Shown here in pieces: positions 1-11,752 of a stretch of 64,000 nucleotides of DNA. The DNA lies in the NCBI GenBank assembly GCA_024349245.1, contig JALDNG010000783.1, positions 61,462 through 125,461 of the forward strand, read 5' to 3'. Each line of letters starts with the position of its first letter. Positions within the stretch are counted from its first letter, which is position 1. This DNA comes from Neodontobutis hainanensis (Eukaryota > Chordata > Actinopteri > Gobiiformes > Odontobutidae). Under the pieces are notes generated by a model that was given only the letters and a program-made list of their open reading frames with translations, was not told where the DNA came from and ran no database searches. A program made the translations under genes and the position numbers.

Positions 1-470
1 GTTATAAGGATTGGTGTAGAAAAATAAATATAACATAACAACACTTAAAGAAATCTATGACTCAATAAAACTGATAACTATCTTTATTGTTATTAATAAA
101 TGTATTTTCTCACTGTATAAGTAACTTATACAAAACACAACCTTAAGCAGGAATAGTTAAAGTGGATTGGATCACGCTGATCCTTTGTGAATTTATCAGT
201 TGTGTTTTGTTTTTCAGCCTGTGACAAACAACAAGACCTGGATGGCTCTGTACTTTCTATCGTTTATAATAATGAGCATCCTCCTGCTGGACATGTTCAT
301 CGGGACCATGGTCATACATTCAACGAGGTCCAGCAAAAACAGAAAATCCAAAGAGAGGACCTCACACAGGCGAAAATGACCCTAACACGGAACGGTTAGT
401 CACATCTAGGCCACTGAGCCCAGTATTGCAGTGTTTGATTGTGGTTGTTAGGCCTTTTGTTGGTTTATTT
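1..470 (+). repeat. duplicated channel segment, left copy
   Basis: It matches 23408-23878 with about six substitutions and one indel over about 470 bp, through intron, exon and intron. Identity is lost right after GGTTTATTT: here the short intron continues to the acceptor of the exon at 484. The left limit is cut by the window edge. Confidence 0.95.
218..394 (+). CDS. copy A exon: IIIS6 and start of III-IV linker
   Basis: Acceptor TTTTCAG ends at 217 and donor GTTAGT starts at 395. It reads PVTNNKTWMALYFLSL and onward through the IIIS6 helix to NEVQQKQK. Relative to the copy B exon at 23625 it lacks one base near 312 (GGTCATACATT against GGTCGACACATT), so the S6 frame and the linker frame do not join. 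The exon is 177 nt here and 178 nt in copy B. Confidence 0.85.
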
Positions 471-3400
471 TTATTTTTTACAGCGCTATATTACACCCGC
501 TACTCGCGAGTGCGGCGCTTGATCCACACATTGTGCACGAGTCTCATCCTGGAGCTGCTCATGTCCGGGGTGATCATTTTCAATGTCTTTATCATGATGT
601 TGGAACATTACAATCAGACTCGGTAATGTCAACCCACTGCCTCAGGAACATCTCTAAACTATAAGGGCATATTGATTTATTTATTTTTGTTGTCTGCTTA
701 GTACATAGATAATCTCATGGATTACACTTTCTACGGTTTCTTTGCCATCCTCATCATTGACATTGTGCTCAAACCTGTGGCGTTTGGCGGACGGAGGTTT
801 ATAAATAACAAGTAAGGCACATAAATAAGCGCAAGTCTGTTTTGTCAATAGTGTCTAATGTAATATGTGAACCTTTAGCTGGAATCGTCTGGACCTGCTG
901 GTGCTGGCGATGTCTCTAATCTTCGTCGTACTCACTGTGCTGAACCTGGACGACAAACTTCCCATTAATCCCAGCCTCATCCGAACCTGCAAAGTGTTCA
1001 CCCTTGCACAGAGTAATACACACATGCAACTTTTTATTCATTTCTAAAAATTCTCATAACTTTTGGTGCGTTAATGTGGTCCTCAGAATCTCGGGATGTG
1101 TTCACATGATTTCAGCTCGTAAGGTCGGAATATATAGCATCGCAGGACTGATGTTTAGACATGTTCATGTGCATTTCTCAAATACAGAAAGTATTCACAG
1201 CGCTTCACTTTTTCTACATTTTGTTAAGTTACATCCTTATTTCAAAATGGAAATGAAATCATTATTAACCTCAAAATCCTACAAACTATGACAACATGAC
1301 AACATGATGACAACATGAAAGAAGGTTTGAATTCTTTGCAAATTTATTAAAAATGAAAAACAAAAAAGCACATGTACATAATTATTTACAGCCAAAACTT
1401 TGTTTAAGCTTCGTTGGCCTAATTACAGCCTCAAGCCTTTTTGAGTCTGATGCTATGAGCTGGGCACAACAATGTTTGGGCAGTTTCTCCCAGTCTTCTT
1501 TGCAGAACCTCTCAAGTTCCATCAGGTTGGATGGTTAGCGTCGGTGCACATCCATTTTCAGATTTCTCCGGAGGTGTTTAAGGCTGGCTCTGTCTGGATC
1601 ACTGAAGGATAAGTTTGTAAAATTTTGAGGCAAACAATCAATTTAATCCATTTTGAAATAAGGCTGTAACATTACAAAATGTGGAAAAAGCAAAGCACTG
1701 TGAATACTTCACAGATGCACTGTATTCCCGAGTTCCCGAGGACCACATGAATGCAGCATTACTACAGGTCTATAAAATAGAGAGCGTTGTGTCAGGAAGG
1801 GCATCCTGGATAAAAATATATGCCACTCTAAATATATGGATCCCTCCTGTGGCAACCCTGAAGGGAGCAGCTGACACCTACTATTGTGTTTTTAAAGAGC
1901 TCTAAAGAAGAGAGAACACTAAAGCTGGGCACACACACAACTCATACTGTTTGAGTAGATCACGACGAGGAAAGCCAAAGATCACGATTAATGTGCTCAC
2001 ACACTGTACAACCGGATGGTTTGCTGCGACCGAGAATTCTGACATGTCAGAATTTCATCTGACCACCTATTTCTGGTTAGGAGCTTGTTGGGAGGGGTTA
2101 ATTGCGTAGGGCCCTGTACACAGGACACCAAGGACGCACAACAGCCCAGAATTTGGCTCAAAATGATGGTATGACCAGATATGAGGTCAAATTCAGGTTG
2201 AAAATTGCACAGTGTATGCCTGGCTTTAGGAAACTCATGTAACAGGCCCAGGTCAATGCAACAGTCTCAAAAATGTTAACATGCATGCAACAAAAACATG
2301 CTACTTTGTATTTCCCCACAAGGATAATAAAGGAATAATAAAATAAAAATCAATTTGTTAATGGTGGGAAACATTGATTTAGTTTAGTTTGTAAACAGAA
2401 ACCTTAGGAGTTGATTTTATTATGTCATAAACACCTTACAACTAGAAAATGTGACCATTTAAGTGGCACACTAATGCAGCATGTCTTTTCAGTTCTGAAG
2501 GCTAAGAAGATCAAGGTGCTGATAAAAACTATCTGGAAGACTCTGTCACAGGTAATTCAGTTTTCATTTAAAACATCATATCAACATGAGCATTATTATC
2601 AGAAGACAAGAACTCACTGACAGTGAACTCTGAGATATTACCAGCCTTAGAACCATGCTCTTAAGAAATATTCATGTTGTAAAAATGTGTTCAAACTAGG
2701 GTTGGGAAAGTAAATGCTTTAATATCACGTTAACGCATAAACATCAACAATCATTTTATCTCGCATTAACGCAGTAGGTGTCATCCTGCGTCTCAATCGA
2801 GGAGAGCATTAGGGGCGGGCTAAGACTGCTGCAGCGCTCAGAGGAACTGTTCTAGATTTCTCCAAAGTCATTAAACATACCTAACATTCAATTAAAATCC
2901 ACCAACGTTTTCTCCAGTCTCTCTCTGTGTCTGTGCATGTGCGCTCAGCCCAAGCCTCTCCTGAAACCCCTTATAAGGACCTTGAGTAAGAGCGCCACCA
3001 TAGAGCGATAAACCTCCACCCACCAGAGGCAACACATGCAACAGAAATGCAACATCCTTCCTAATAACTCCACATTGTAAACCATTTTAGTGTTATTTTG
3101 GGATTTAGACTTTTAAAGAAAATAAACTTAGTAGACAAACACCAGGCTGGTCTAACAATCTGTAAATTAAATTACCTAACTTTAAATATTTACTAAACTA
3201 ACCCGCAACAATAAAAAAACAGAAACATGAACAGAGAGCAGGAGGAAGGTTGTTAAGTGTCATTTTTCCTCCAGGTTGGAAATCTGTGCCTGCTTTTCGC
3301 CTTCTTTTTCTTCATGTATGCTGTGTTGACAGTGGAGCTGTTTGGGAAACTTGGTCAGTCATAAACACAAGCACAGTACATATATTATTATAAACATATT

Positions 3401-4886
3401 GTGTTTGTCGTATGTATTTAAAACATTGTTAATATAATGTGTATATTGTTTATATTATTATCATATATTGATTGTTATATCGATCTTTCTCGTGACTAGA
3501 GTGTACTCCAGAGTATCCATGTGTTGGCTTGAGTCGCTACTGCCACTTTCAAAACTTTGGAAGTGCCCTCCTGACGCTCTACATACTGTGCACAGGAGAC
3601 AACTGGAGCGGCATTTTGATGGTAGACAAACTCAAGAACAAGCCCACATCCACAACACAAAAGAAAATTCTAGCACACAATTATAGCTTTGCCTGTGCAC
3701 TGGCTCTAAAACATGTATTCCTAACGACTGTTATTGCTCTATCAATGTACATAGTGCAGCTGTAAACATTTATAGCAGTTATTCCTGTGGGGAAATTCCT
3801 TATCAGCATTCTCCACCAGGGGGCATCCAGCATGTTTTTGATGTTAGTGGGGCTTTGCTGAGTACCCAAAGAAAACCCGCCCGAGCAAGTGGATGTTTTT
3901 AGAAAATGACTGTGGCAGAAGTGGGGCTCAGTGGCTCAGTGGTAGAGCGCTTGTCCCTGGTGGTTCGATTCCCGCTCTCCTCACAGTTCATACTGTCGAT
4001 GTGTCCTTGGGCAAGACACTCCTTGATTCCAGTGCTGTTCAGGCTGTAACACTGGTGAATTGAAGCTTAATGTAAGTCGCTTTGAATAAAAGCATCAGCT
4101 AAATGAATAAATGTAAACGTAAGTAAGTAACGTTCCACAATAGTTTGCAGTTGTGTAAGTTTTCTAATCAAAGTTATCAGTTCAACAACATAAACACTGC
4201 TAAAACAGCTTGAAGTGCAATGATGTCATGGTATACCACATGCCAAGAAATGTATGGCCCTGTCCTCCGAGTGGTACATGTGTGAAGGATGCCCCAATGC
4301 TGCAGTAACGCTCTCAATCAGACTCCATTGAGCCTTTTATTCACACTTCCTCAAGTCTGCATCAGACCTGACTTTGCTGGAAAATATTTTTAATTCTACC
4401 GTGATTTTTGATGTCTACGTTTTTCATTGATTTGTTAAAGGATACTTTGAGGAGTGCCGACTGGATGATGTAAACTGTTCAACCTACCTGTCCTGGGCTG
4501 CCCCACTGTGCCTTATCACCTTTGTTATAATGGTCCAGTTTGTTTTGGTGAACCTTATTGTGGCCATTATACAGGCCCAAGAGGAGAGCAGGAATGTAAG
4601 TACAAAAGCACACATCACATCTACAAGTCAAATGTTTTTATTATTATTATGTTGTATTGTGGTTTAAAAGGTCACAAAAATAACAAGAAACTTGTTTTAA
4701 GCCCTGAGTGTAGTCCTCAGTCAGTCTCAAACGTGTACTTCAGGGACATATAATAGAGAGGATAGAGTTTTAAAGATCCAACTTGTTTTGTTGAAAATTC
4801 ACTTATAACTTGCATAACTAGCCTGTCTTTTATTGGAACAGGAGGTGTATCAGAGGCAGCCCGTTGACCAGGAGCCACCAGAATGA
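218..4886 (+). CDS. Cav3-like (T-type) calcium channel alpha-1, copy A: end of domain III, domain IV and C-terminus (gene span, 5' end outside window)
   Basis: Nine exons with GT-AG introns encode the end of IIIS6, IVS1-S6 and a stop codon. The family forms the pore of low-voltage-activated calcium channels in the plasma membrane. The domain IV pore motif TGDNW carries the Asp typical of the Cav3 filter (Glu-Glu-Asp-Asp); high-voltage Cav1/2 channels have Glu there. IVS1 contains LEHYNQ, also typical of Cav3. The C-terminus is only about 20 residues beyond S6, against hundreds in usual Cav3 proteins. Three frame problems are seen: a lost base in the first exon relative to copy B, a phase mismatch between the exons at 484 and 702, and a lost base in the exon at 4441. 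It may be a pseudogene, or a functional gene with assembly indels. Cav3 assignment is firm; which paralogue (1G, 1H, 1I or a fish-specific one) is not. Confidence 0.85.
484..622 (+). CDS. copy A exon: III-IV linker and IVS1
   Basis: Acceptor TTTACAG, donor GTAATG. It encodes ALYYTRYSRVRRLIHTLCTS followed by a hydrophobic S1 ending in LEHYNQT, the conserved Cav3 IVS1 signature. The end phase (2) does not fit the phase of the next exon, so one base is missing or extra at this junction, or the splice site differs from the one chosen. Confidence 0.85.
702..811 (+). CDS. copy A exon: IVS2
   Basis: Between acceptor GCTTAG and donor GTAAGG. It reads YIDNLMDYTFYGFFAILIID, then VLKPVAFGGRRFINN. This aligns with Cav3 IVS2 and the S2-S3 loop (usual family form: VLKLVAFG.RRFF). 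The end phase joins correctly to the next exon. Confidence 0.85.
879..1012 (+). CDS. copy A exon: IVS3 and first half of IVS4
   Basis: It encodes WNRLDLLVLAMSLIFVVLTV for S3, then LPINPSLIRTCKVFTLAQ for the start of S4. Cav3 S4 in domain IV normally has arginines every third residue (INP.IIRIMRVLRIAR). Here only the first Arg and a Lys remain; the next two positions are Thr and Gln. Splice phase is consistent with both neighbours. Confidence 0.85.
1013..2492 (+). other. intron of copy A with a Tc1 remnant
   Basis: About 1.5 kb intron inside the IVS4 helix. It holds the Tc1-like element at 1183-1722. The stretch around 1920-2240 is moderately GC-richer and may be another interspersed repeat, but no family was recognised. 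No other gene is seen. Confidence 0.6.
1183..1722 (-). mobile_element. Tc1/mariner-like DNA transposon, internally deleted
   Basis: The ends are long inverted repeats of about 60 bp: GTATTCACAGCGCTTCAC on the left matches the reverse complement of the right end (GTGAATACTTC, and CCATTTTGAAATAAGGCTGT against its left-hand partner). The right end stops at GCACTG next to TA, the Tc1 target dinucleotide. On the minus strand between the ends, roughly 1400-1560, a reading frame gives NLMELERFCKEDWEKLPKH and SDSKRLEAVI, the C-terminal part of fish Tc1 transposases. The Glu-bearing NPIE box is replaced by a degraded SLKHLRRNL. It is a dead deletion derivative. Confidence 0.85.
2493..2551 (+). CDS. 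copy A exon: second half of IVS4 and S4-S5 linker
   Basis: A 59-nt exon after acceptor TTTTCAG. With the split codon from the previous exon it reads ILKAKKIKVLIKTIWKTLSQ. This occupies the place of the Cav3 stretch that ends S4 and leads to S5 (VLKLLKMA...ALPQ). It is Lys-rich but out of the regular every-third-residue pattern. Confidence 0.8.
2552..3274 (+). other. intron of copy A, possible interspersed repeat
   Basis: No exon seen. Around 2700-2790 the motifs CACGTTAACGCAT and CGCATTAACGCAGT recur close together in a way common to fish interspersed repeats. No family assignment is possible by eye. Confidence 0.4.
3275..3353 (+). CDS. copy A exon: IVS5
   Basis: After acceptor CCTCCAG. It reads VGNLCLLFAFFFFMYAVLTV, then ELFGKL. 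This aligns with Cav3 IVS5 (VGNL.LLF...FIYAALGVELFG). Phase 1 at the 3' end joins the next exon to give Glu-Cys. Confidence 0.88.
3500..3621 (+). CDS. copy A exon: domain IV pore loop
   Basis: It encodes ECTPEYPCVGLSRYCHFQNF and then GSALLTLYILCTGDNWSGILM. The motif TGDNW supplies the fourth selectivity-filter residue as Asp, as in T-type channels. F.NFG.A.LTL..., with the two upstream cysteines, is the conserved IVS5-P region. The frame is clean throughout. Confidence 0.92.
3622..4440 (+). other. intron of copy A with a SINE
   Basis: About 0.8 kb between the pore-loop exon and the IVS6 exon. It contains the tRNA-headed SINE at 3921-4118; nothing else is recognised. Confidence 0.6.
3921..4118 (+). 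mobile_element. tRNA-derived SINE
   Basis: The head has a tRNA-type A box (GTGGCTCAGTGGTAGAGCGC) and B box (GGTTCGATTCC). The body includes GTGTCCTTGGGCAAGACACT, frequent in fish tRNA SINEs. The 3' tail is TAAGTCGCTTTGAATAAAAG followed by AATGAATAAATGTAAA, a LINE-like tail widespread in teleosts. The segment between the boxes is shortened, so it is not a functional tRNA gene. Confidence 0.85.
4441..4595 (+). CDS. copy A exon: IVS6
   Basis: After acceptor TTAAAG. It opens with DTLR, as in Cav3 (KDTLRDC), but then a base is missing: the continuing channel frame is ECRLDDVNCSTYLSWAAPLC and the IVS6 helix ending VNLIVAIIQAQEESRN. Exon length is 155 nt where 156 is needed. In the opening frame translation stops soon at a TAA. 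Donor GTAAGT follows. Confidence 0.85.
4842..4886 (+). CDS. copy A terminal exon: very short C-terminus
   Basis: Acceptor TGGAACAG, then EVYQRQPVDQEPPE and TGA at 4884-4886, in phase with the IVS6 exon. Cav3 channels normally continue for several hundred residues, so this would be a drastically shortened cytoplasmic tail. The start and phase fit well, but without transcripts an alternative 3' exon cannot be excluded. Confidence 0.65.
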   Translation, partial: EVYQRQPVDQEPPE

Positions 4887-4909
4887 ATAGAACCAATTAT
4901 TAATGTCGT

Positions 4910-5225
4910 ATATTCATTCATTAATTCATCCATTTATTTATTAATTTTTTATTGATCCATTTATTCATTAATTTATTCCTTGATTTGTTAATTTATTCAT
5001 TTATTCATCAATTCATTCATTTATTAATTCATTCATTTATTCATTCATCCATTTATTCATTTATTCATTCATTCATACATTTATTATTTCATGAATTTAT
5101 TCATTCATTTATTCATTCATTCATTCATTCATTTATTCATTTGTTCATTAATTTATTTATTCATTGATTCAATTATTCATTCGTTCATTTATTCATTCAT
5201 TTATTCATTCATTCATTTTAATAAG
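4910..5225. repeat. (ATTC/ATTT)n tetranucleotide microsatellite
   Basis: About 300 bp of imperfect ATTC and ATTT repeats, just downstream of the channel stop codon. Open frames rich in Phe-Ile-His-Ser across it are artefacts of the repeat. Confidence 0.95.
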
Positions 5226-8200
5226 TTGTTTATAAATTATTTTGTACATATGTTTATGTTTGTAAATATGTTTGAATAATTAAATAATTACTATAATAAT
5301 AATCTCTGATCTCTAATTTTCTTCTTTAACACTGTGTTACTTTTAACCACACACCACCTACAGAGCCTAAAAATCATAAATAACAATTTATTACATTATT
5401 TTTGATGATTTACATCAAACAAGGAAACTAGCCGCTCTTCTAAAGACTAAGTGCATCTGGTGGGTCAGATACCTTTGACCCGACCTGCCCCATACTGCTC
5501 CAGTGGAAATGAGGCTCATGTAAATGAGTTGGAGGGATGTCCAACTCATTTTAGTTCAGGGCCACAGTCTGAGGAAAAGAGAGAGCAGCAAGTGGACGTC
5601 TGAGATCAGTGAGCTGCAGGACAGAACAACACAAGGACTCCTTCTTTCTGACTGCCATAAGACTCTACCATTAGTCAGTCTGTGGAAGATGAAGAATTCT
5701 GCCTTAACTCATTTGAAGAGCCCTAACAACCGAATTTCCAATAAATAAAGTTTAAAGGGGATTGTTACGTAGGCTGACTGGGAAGTGGCTGGACGTTTGT
5801 GAATTAAAAGTAATAATGAGCAGAAAACAGGAGCTATAATAAATATCAAAGTGCACAATGTGCAAAAAGTGCAATGGAGGCTGGTGGAGTTCAGTCCTCT
5901 CCAGCAGCAGAACAAAAAATGTTTATAACATCCGCTTAAATAACTGGGTAAAAACATTAACACTTTTTAAAAAGATATTAACAATAACTATGTTAGAATT
6001 CTCTTTGAAATAAGCCAAAAACCATAACCCATATTTAAAAACCAATACGATTTACAAACCCTAAAAACCAAAGACTTGTACTCACTGAAACCCCTAAACC
6101 ATTCAACAACCCACTTTGCTTTCCCTCACATTCCCTGCCTTGGTCTGACCGGAACCTTTTAGTGTGTTTGTTTCTCTGGGGTCTTTTTGGCCAGAAACCT
6201 GGACATATTAAAAGCACATTTAAAACACACTCACTTTTCTCGATACAAGTTCTAATTGTTTCTTCTCTTATTTATACAATCATGTGCGATGTCTTTATTT
6301 AAGTGCAACTTTGATTTTGTATAAAGTGATGTGTTCTTTAAAAGTGCTAAGTGTATCTTTAAAGTGCTCAGTGACATGTTCAGTGCGCTGTGCATTTATA
6401 CATTACGTTAACGACCTGTTACAGGGAATAATAAAGTCATTTTGAGTTTTAAATTAACAGTTATGGATCTTTCAAAAGTAAATTTGACTTGAAACGTAGA
6501 CATAAGGCATCCACCCACCCAGTGTGGAACAGGTACCTCTGGTTTGTGCTTGCTCTTTCTAGTCAAACAAAACATTTACAAAATATAACACTATTGATTT
6601 GAACTTTTATTGAAAGGTTAAAAGGTTCTGGTGGCTCCAAATGTGAGAAGGTGGTACTTTTGCTCAATGGGTGTCCAGTTTTTAAATTTGTGACATTAAG
6701 CAAATTAAGGTCTAAGCAATTACAAAAAAAGTTACATAATATAAAAGTAAACACATCTATTGTTAAATATATAAATTAATAATAATAATCCATCAAAGTG
6801 TTTAAAAATAATCAAAACATTGCAAAAACAAAACTGTTTAAAGTAACATGTTACAACAGGATCAACAGAATGAAAGTTAAGTTTCTAAAAACAAACAACA
6901 CAATTCTTCAAAGGAACTTTATTTTGTAACAAACAATATGAAGAGAAGGAAAGCTCAGAAGAAGTCAGAGTGAACAAAACTGTGGATAAAGGTTGTAAAT
7001 GAGAGGATCATAGGCTGTCACTTCTCCTGCGCTCCACCAGAGACCTGCTTCAGGAGAAGGGAGGCTGGCTGCAGGGAGCCTTAGGGACATGGCAGGGCCT
7101 TTTTTCACACTCGGCAGCCTCTGTGCAGGACCGAACTGGTCACATTGGCCAGCAGTCCCAAAACCTGGTCCCAGGTTGGTGCTTTGTCAATGTGCTGTGA
7201 CATATCCTGTTGTGTAATATTTTTGATATTATGTGTTTTATTCTTGTATACTTATTTAGTTATTCATTTATGCATGATGAGTTAATGTTGTGTTTTAAGG
7301 TTTATAATCAAGGATTTATATATATTATATCTATGAACATATTAATAGGAAAAAGAAAACATAATGATTAGTTTAATGCACACAGGAAAGATCTAGTTAA
7401 AGATAAGAGACATGTGTCTGCTCCAGAAGGGGTCAGAAAGTAACTGGGACAAAGTTAAAGGCTCTCGCTGTGAAGAGACAGAGAAACCACCACAAGAGGC
7501 TTCAAACTCACAGATGGATCTCTTACATCAAGTCAACACCGTGTAAAGTGTGCTGCAGAAACCTAAAAGTCTGAGGACACAGCGCTCCCTGCAGGACACA
7601 CAGAACAACACAGACACACCTTATAAAAGTACAAATGTTATTTCTAAGCTTATTGCCATTTTATTTCAAGGGTTTTTATATTTTAACATTAAGCTTTGTT
7701 GTGTAGGAGACCAAATTAAAAAAGCAAATGTCAAATGTAATCTTTATATTAAAAGTATTGTTCTTTGCTCTGGTATCCTGACTTGTTACCCTCAGTCTTT
7801 ACTTAGATTGTGCTTTTGTGTTGGTCCCACATGAGTAAAAACCCTGATCTGACTCTGAGTGTGTCGGCAGAGGTTTGTTTAAACTGATGATTTGTGCCCT
7901 CGAGCACTGGTAATCAATCTTTGTAAACGTTATAAAGGATCTTTGAGAAGGATACGACACAGACTCAACATCGATAGAACTAATCAAACCTCAATAAAGA
8001 ACAAATGAAGACAGAGTTTTAAAGACTTACAGAGGAACCCTAGAGCCCAAACTGAAGAGAGTCATCCTCAAATCTGCACTTGTTTGCATTAAAAATCTCA
8101 TGTATTGTTTATTTTTCCTAGCAAACTTAATTTTTTAGCATTTGTGACATGTTTGTACTTTGGGTACAGCTGTGAACATTGAACATTACATTGAAAAGAG

Positions 8201-9775
8201 TGCGCTGCCATTGGTCAACACTGGCGTGTCATAAATGCTCCAGGAAGATTAATATCTGCTGAATGTGTCTTTTATTACAGAATAACTGCAACAGAGAAAA
8301 TGGAGGCAACGTGAAACCCAATAAATTCTGTCAATTCAATAATGTAATGTTTTACAAAGCAGAGATAAATGCAGTATGTGGCTAAGCTAATGCTAAGCTA
8401 ACTAACTACAGTTTGATATTTTTAAATAAAAAGAAGCAGGAGGTCCCTCAGCTGCTTTTGGGAGAAAGTGAAATCTGAGACAGGGATGGAAAAAAGAAAA
8501 TTTTCTATCGTTTTAAATCCAGGTAACTGCTATTTCTATTTTGACCACTGTGGTCGCAGTGTTTTAGTAATAGTAGAGAACACAACACAACACTGACTCC
8601 CAGGACTGAACAGCAGAGGGCAGCAGTGCACCATCTGGTCCCATAAATGGTAAGTTTGTTTTATTCTTTTGTCTTTTGCTGTAATTAATAACTCTGTGAC
8701 AGAGAAAAGTAGACACAAGGTGTAAAATTCTGCAAAAATGACCACTTTCTATTTATTCTCTGAGGAGAATGGGAAACCTGTCTGTTTTTATCTGTAGCCG
8801 AAAGGTCAGCGAAAGTGCATAAAGGCTCCTTCGTTAAATACGTTTATGCTAGCAAAACATTAGCTTCAAAGATATATTGTGAGAATGAGTTTGTGAAAAC
8901 ACACACATGATGAACTACGGTAGCTCCACATGGACAAAAGACAATCTCTCGACAGCCAACATTAACCTTTTTGGTCTGTGATTAATGAGATCACTGACAT
9001 TATAATGTAATTGTACCTCTTTGCACTTTAGACCAAAGAATAACAAGGAGTTGTTGTTATTTATAGGTTTTTATTCTATTCTTTTACTGGTCCACTTCAG
9101 ATTGTGTTTCCTGAACTAAAAGTGTTTGAAACTCCTGCTTTGGAATATAGTCTGAAAATAAGATATTTAAAATGTATTAACAAATTATTATTTTCACACT
9201 GCAAATACCTTATAAATGTGTTAATCCAATTGTAAAGCAATAAGTTATTTAGCTTCTAAGATTAAAATTTACTGTACATTCATTAATAAAAGGTTCTTAA
9301 TGGGTTGTAAACCATTAACCAGTGTTATATATAAAATTTGCTTTCACTTTTCTTAAGGACTACCTCTAAATAACTTTATACATTAATGTTTTCTAATCCT
9401 TATGTAAACCCTTGTAAAGAGGAGATCAATCTGTGACATGTGATCATGCACTGTAAAAACTTTACTGACACACCTTTTAAAACATTACCAATATCTATAA
9501 ACTACAAAGGCATATATTTTATTATATTTACTGTATATGTGTTAGAAAGTGTGCCAGTGAAGGTTTTGCAAGTTTTGTCTTAAAAATAAGAAAGTAACAA
9601 GTTGAAAAAGAAGAAACACCAGCTTTTAAACATACCTTCTTTAATTCAGAGCTCTCACTTTTGCCGTTATAAAAATGACACACATTTTGTCTTTGGTTTT
9701 TCTATTAAAATGTGAGAATGTTGCTGTATATTAAGTTTCTTTGAATGCTTATATATTGACATTTCTGATTTTCAG
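5226..9775. other. intergenic stretch without a recognised gene
   Basis: AT-rich sequence with no convincing exon chain. AATAAATAAAG near 5741 could serve as a polyadenylation signal for copy A, but this is a guess. A short open stretch around 7000-7170 is richer in GC than its surroundings and may be a lost exon of unknown origin. Confidence 0.5.
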
Positions 9776-10006
9776 TGCTGAATATCCTTGTCTTCATTGG
9801 ACATGCTGAAGGTAATGCACCTTTATTTTCTGTCGATATTCATCTTTGTTTCTTCTTCCTTTGTATTTTAGATGTTGAGTTGAGAAATAATCCAAATGTG
9901 TCTCATTTCTACACCGGATAAACACTTACCATTGCATGATGAGCGGAGAATACCAGTGTCGGTCTTCAGAGGCTCGATAAATGTGACTAAACTTGTAACT
10001 GTGTCC
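9776..10006 (+). pseudogene. relic of an Fc-receptor-like Ig gene (leader exon plus half an Ig domain)
   Basis: A 36-nt exon at 9776-9811 between TTTTCAG and GTAATG reads VLNILVFIGHAE, like the second half of a signal peptide. A second piece at 9872-10006 reads SGEYQCRSSEAR, then, one base out of frame, INVTKLVTVS. That is the end of an Ig domain (Y.C motif and final strand). The first half of the domain is not recognisable and stop codons are present. It is a decayed neighbour of the Ig fragment at 11711-13024. Confidence 0.6.
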
Positions 10007-11710
10007 GTAAAGTATTCATATTATTATTCGAACAGATTGTGACGTGAAAAAACAATCTTTGTGTTGAGTTGAGCTAGAGTCTTGCTTAATCTGTGATGTG
10101 TGTTAAGGTTTGTTGTTAAATTTGAGGTAGAGTGACTTTAAATGCCCTTCAGTTGGACTCACTGCAGCTTGAATTGTTTGTATTTATTGGTGCAAGCAGA
10201 TTTATTAAAACAGTGAATAATTGTTGTATATTTTAAAGATCTTCAGCTGCTACACAAAATAATTTTACTGAACAGTAACACCCTACAGCAGGGTGAACAA
10301 ACTAGAAATAAAAGTCTGTAACTTGGCTGGTTTGTATTTGGCCTCGGTAGAAAAGAAGCGGCTGACTTTGAGTTCAGTTTCTTGGAATATCAGACATATG
10401 GCCTTTGAGGAGACTCCAGTGAAAAACTCTAAAACTCAATTAATTGTTAATGTCAATATAATATCTGCTGTCTTTAATTATTATTAAATTAGTAGTTAAT
10501 GCTTGGCAGATTGAACAGCCAGTATTGGGTCCTTGGGCCTTGGTTTGACCACCACTGCTACAAATATTCAAGAGTCCCACCAAGACACTATAAGGCACTG
10601 CAGCAGAGCTTTACATGGATTACAATGAATTGATGATTTACTATAGGTTTTAAATAATTATGTAGTTATTATATTTGCTGATTCTGCTGATTAGACTTAT
10701 AGATGATTAAACTGATGGACAGGAGTTTGTGTCGCACTGGAAATGAAAAAAAGGGAATTTTGAAACCTCCATTAAAGCAACAAAATAAACTGTTTCACCA
10801 TCTCCTAACCTTAGCTTCAGCTGTCACCTGTAGCTCCGCTCCACCTTGGCAGGAGCGCGCAGCATCTCGTGAGCGCCATCTCCTGGAGCTGCTCAGCTGT
10901 GAGTGTTTTCTCCCTTCAAACTGTTCACAGATCTGGAGACTATAGAGTTCAGTCAGAAACCAGAATGAACCAGGATCTGACTTTAACTCATGGATGAACA
11001 CTAACAGAGAGGATCAGGCCCAGGACGACAACACTGCTCCTTGAACTCCAGCACATTCAGTTTTTAAAGTGTGTCACTGCACTTGTTTCATTTTTAGGTC
11101 AAAAGCCACACATTTCTATGACGTTCAATGACACACTTTATCTCACTCCTCTGTGAGCTGTACTGTAGCTTCAGTTCTGACAAACACACAAACAATTATA
11201 AACCTCTACAGAACAATAACCACAAAAGACAAGTATCTAACACGTTTCTGAACAAGAATGATGTTATCTCTCCTTCAGCTTCAAGACGACAATACAGTTC
11301 ATAGTTGCTCCTTCTTTGTCTCAGTGTCATTTTAGAGTCAAGAAGAAGTAACACATCTATTTCCTTTAGTTCTTACACTGATCTTCAAAGTTTTTCTTAG
11401 TACTCAATATATCTAACGGAGTAAAGATCAACAGGTTCATATAACAATGATCAGACTGTATTTAGTTGTTTACAATATTTTAGTGCTACAGGTGTCACTT
11501 CTACTGCTAACTGCCGACTTACATGTGATGCATATAGTTTAATGATTATTTAAAATGTATTCTATTTTTATTTTATTCTAAACAGGTGTTGCATGATGGG
11601 TCGACTGGTGTGGTTCAGTGTCTGTGTGAGGTAAGTGTGAAAAGGAAGTGCAGACCAGTTAAACATATCTTCATCAAAGGTACCCTCCTCTTCCTCTGTG
11701 AGTGCTGTAG
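10007..11710. other. no gene recognised; possible upstream exon
   Basis: AT-rich intergenic sequence. A short piece near 11586-11630 has an acceptor (AAACAG), an ATG-ATG start reading MMGRLVWFSVCV and a donor GTAAGTG. It may be an alternative leader exon of the Ig gene. Nothing else stands out. Confidence 0.35.
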
Positions 11711-11752
11711 ATGAAGCCTGTAATGAGCTGGAGTTTGTCAGAGGCAGAGTGA
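11711..11752 (+). promoter_or_regulatory. candidate upstream ORF in the Ig-gene leader exon
   Basis: After acceptor-like TGCTGTAG, an ATG opens a 13-codon frame (MKPVMSWSLSEAE, stop TGA at 11750-11752) that ends 18 nt before the likely start codon at 11771. If this is the 5' leader, the upstream frame could reduce translation from the main start. Inferred from sequence only. Confidence 0.35.

Noticed and set aside
3921..4000. tRNA gene on the + strand
   Set aside because: A and B boxes are present but the arms do not pair and a SINE body and tail follow.
4952..5279. Open frames rich in Phe-Ile-His-Ser
   Set aside because: Translation of an ATTC/ATTT microsatellite.
7002..7170. A possible Bcl-2-family BH2 remnant (LQEKGGWLQGALGTWQ)
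   Set aside because: The resemblance is confined to GGW and a nearby TWQ; there is no second motif and no supporting exon chain.
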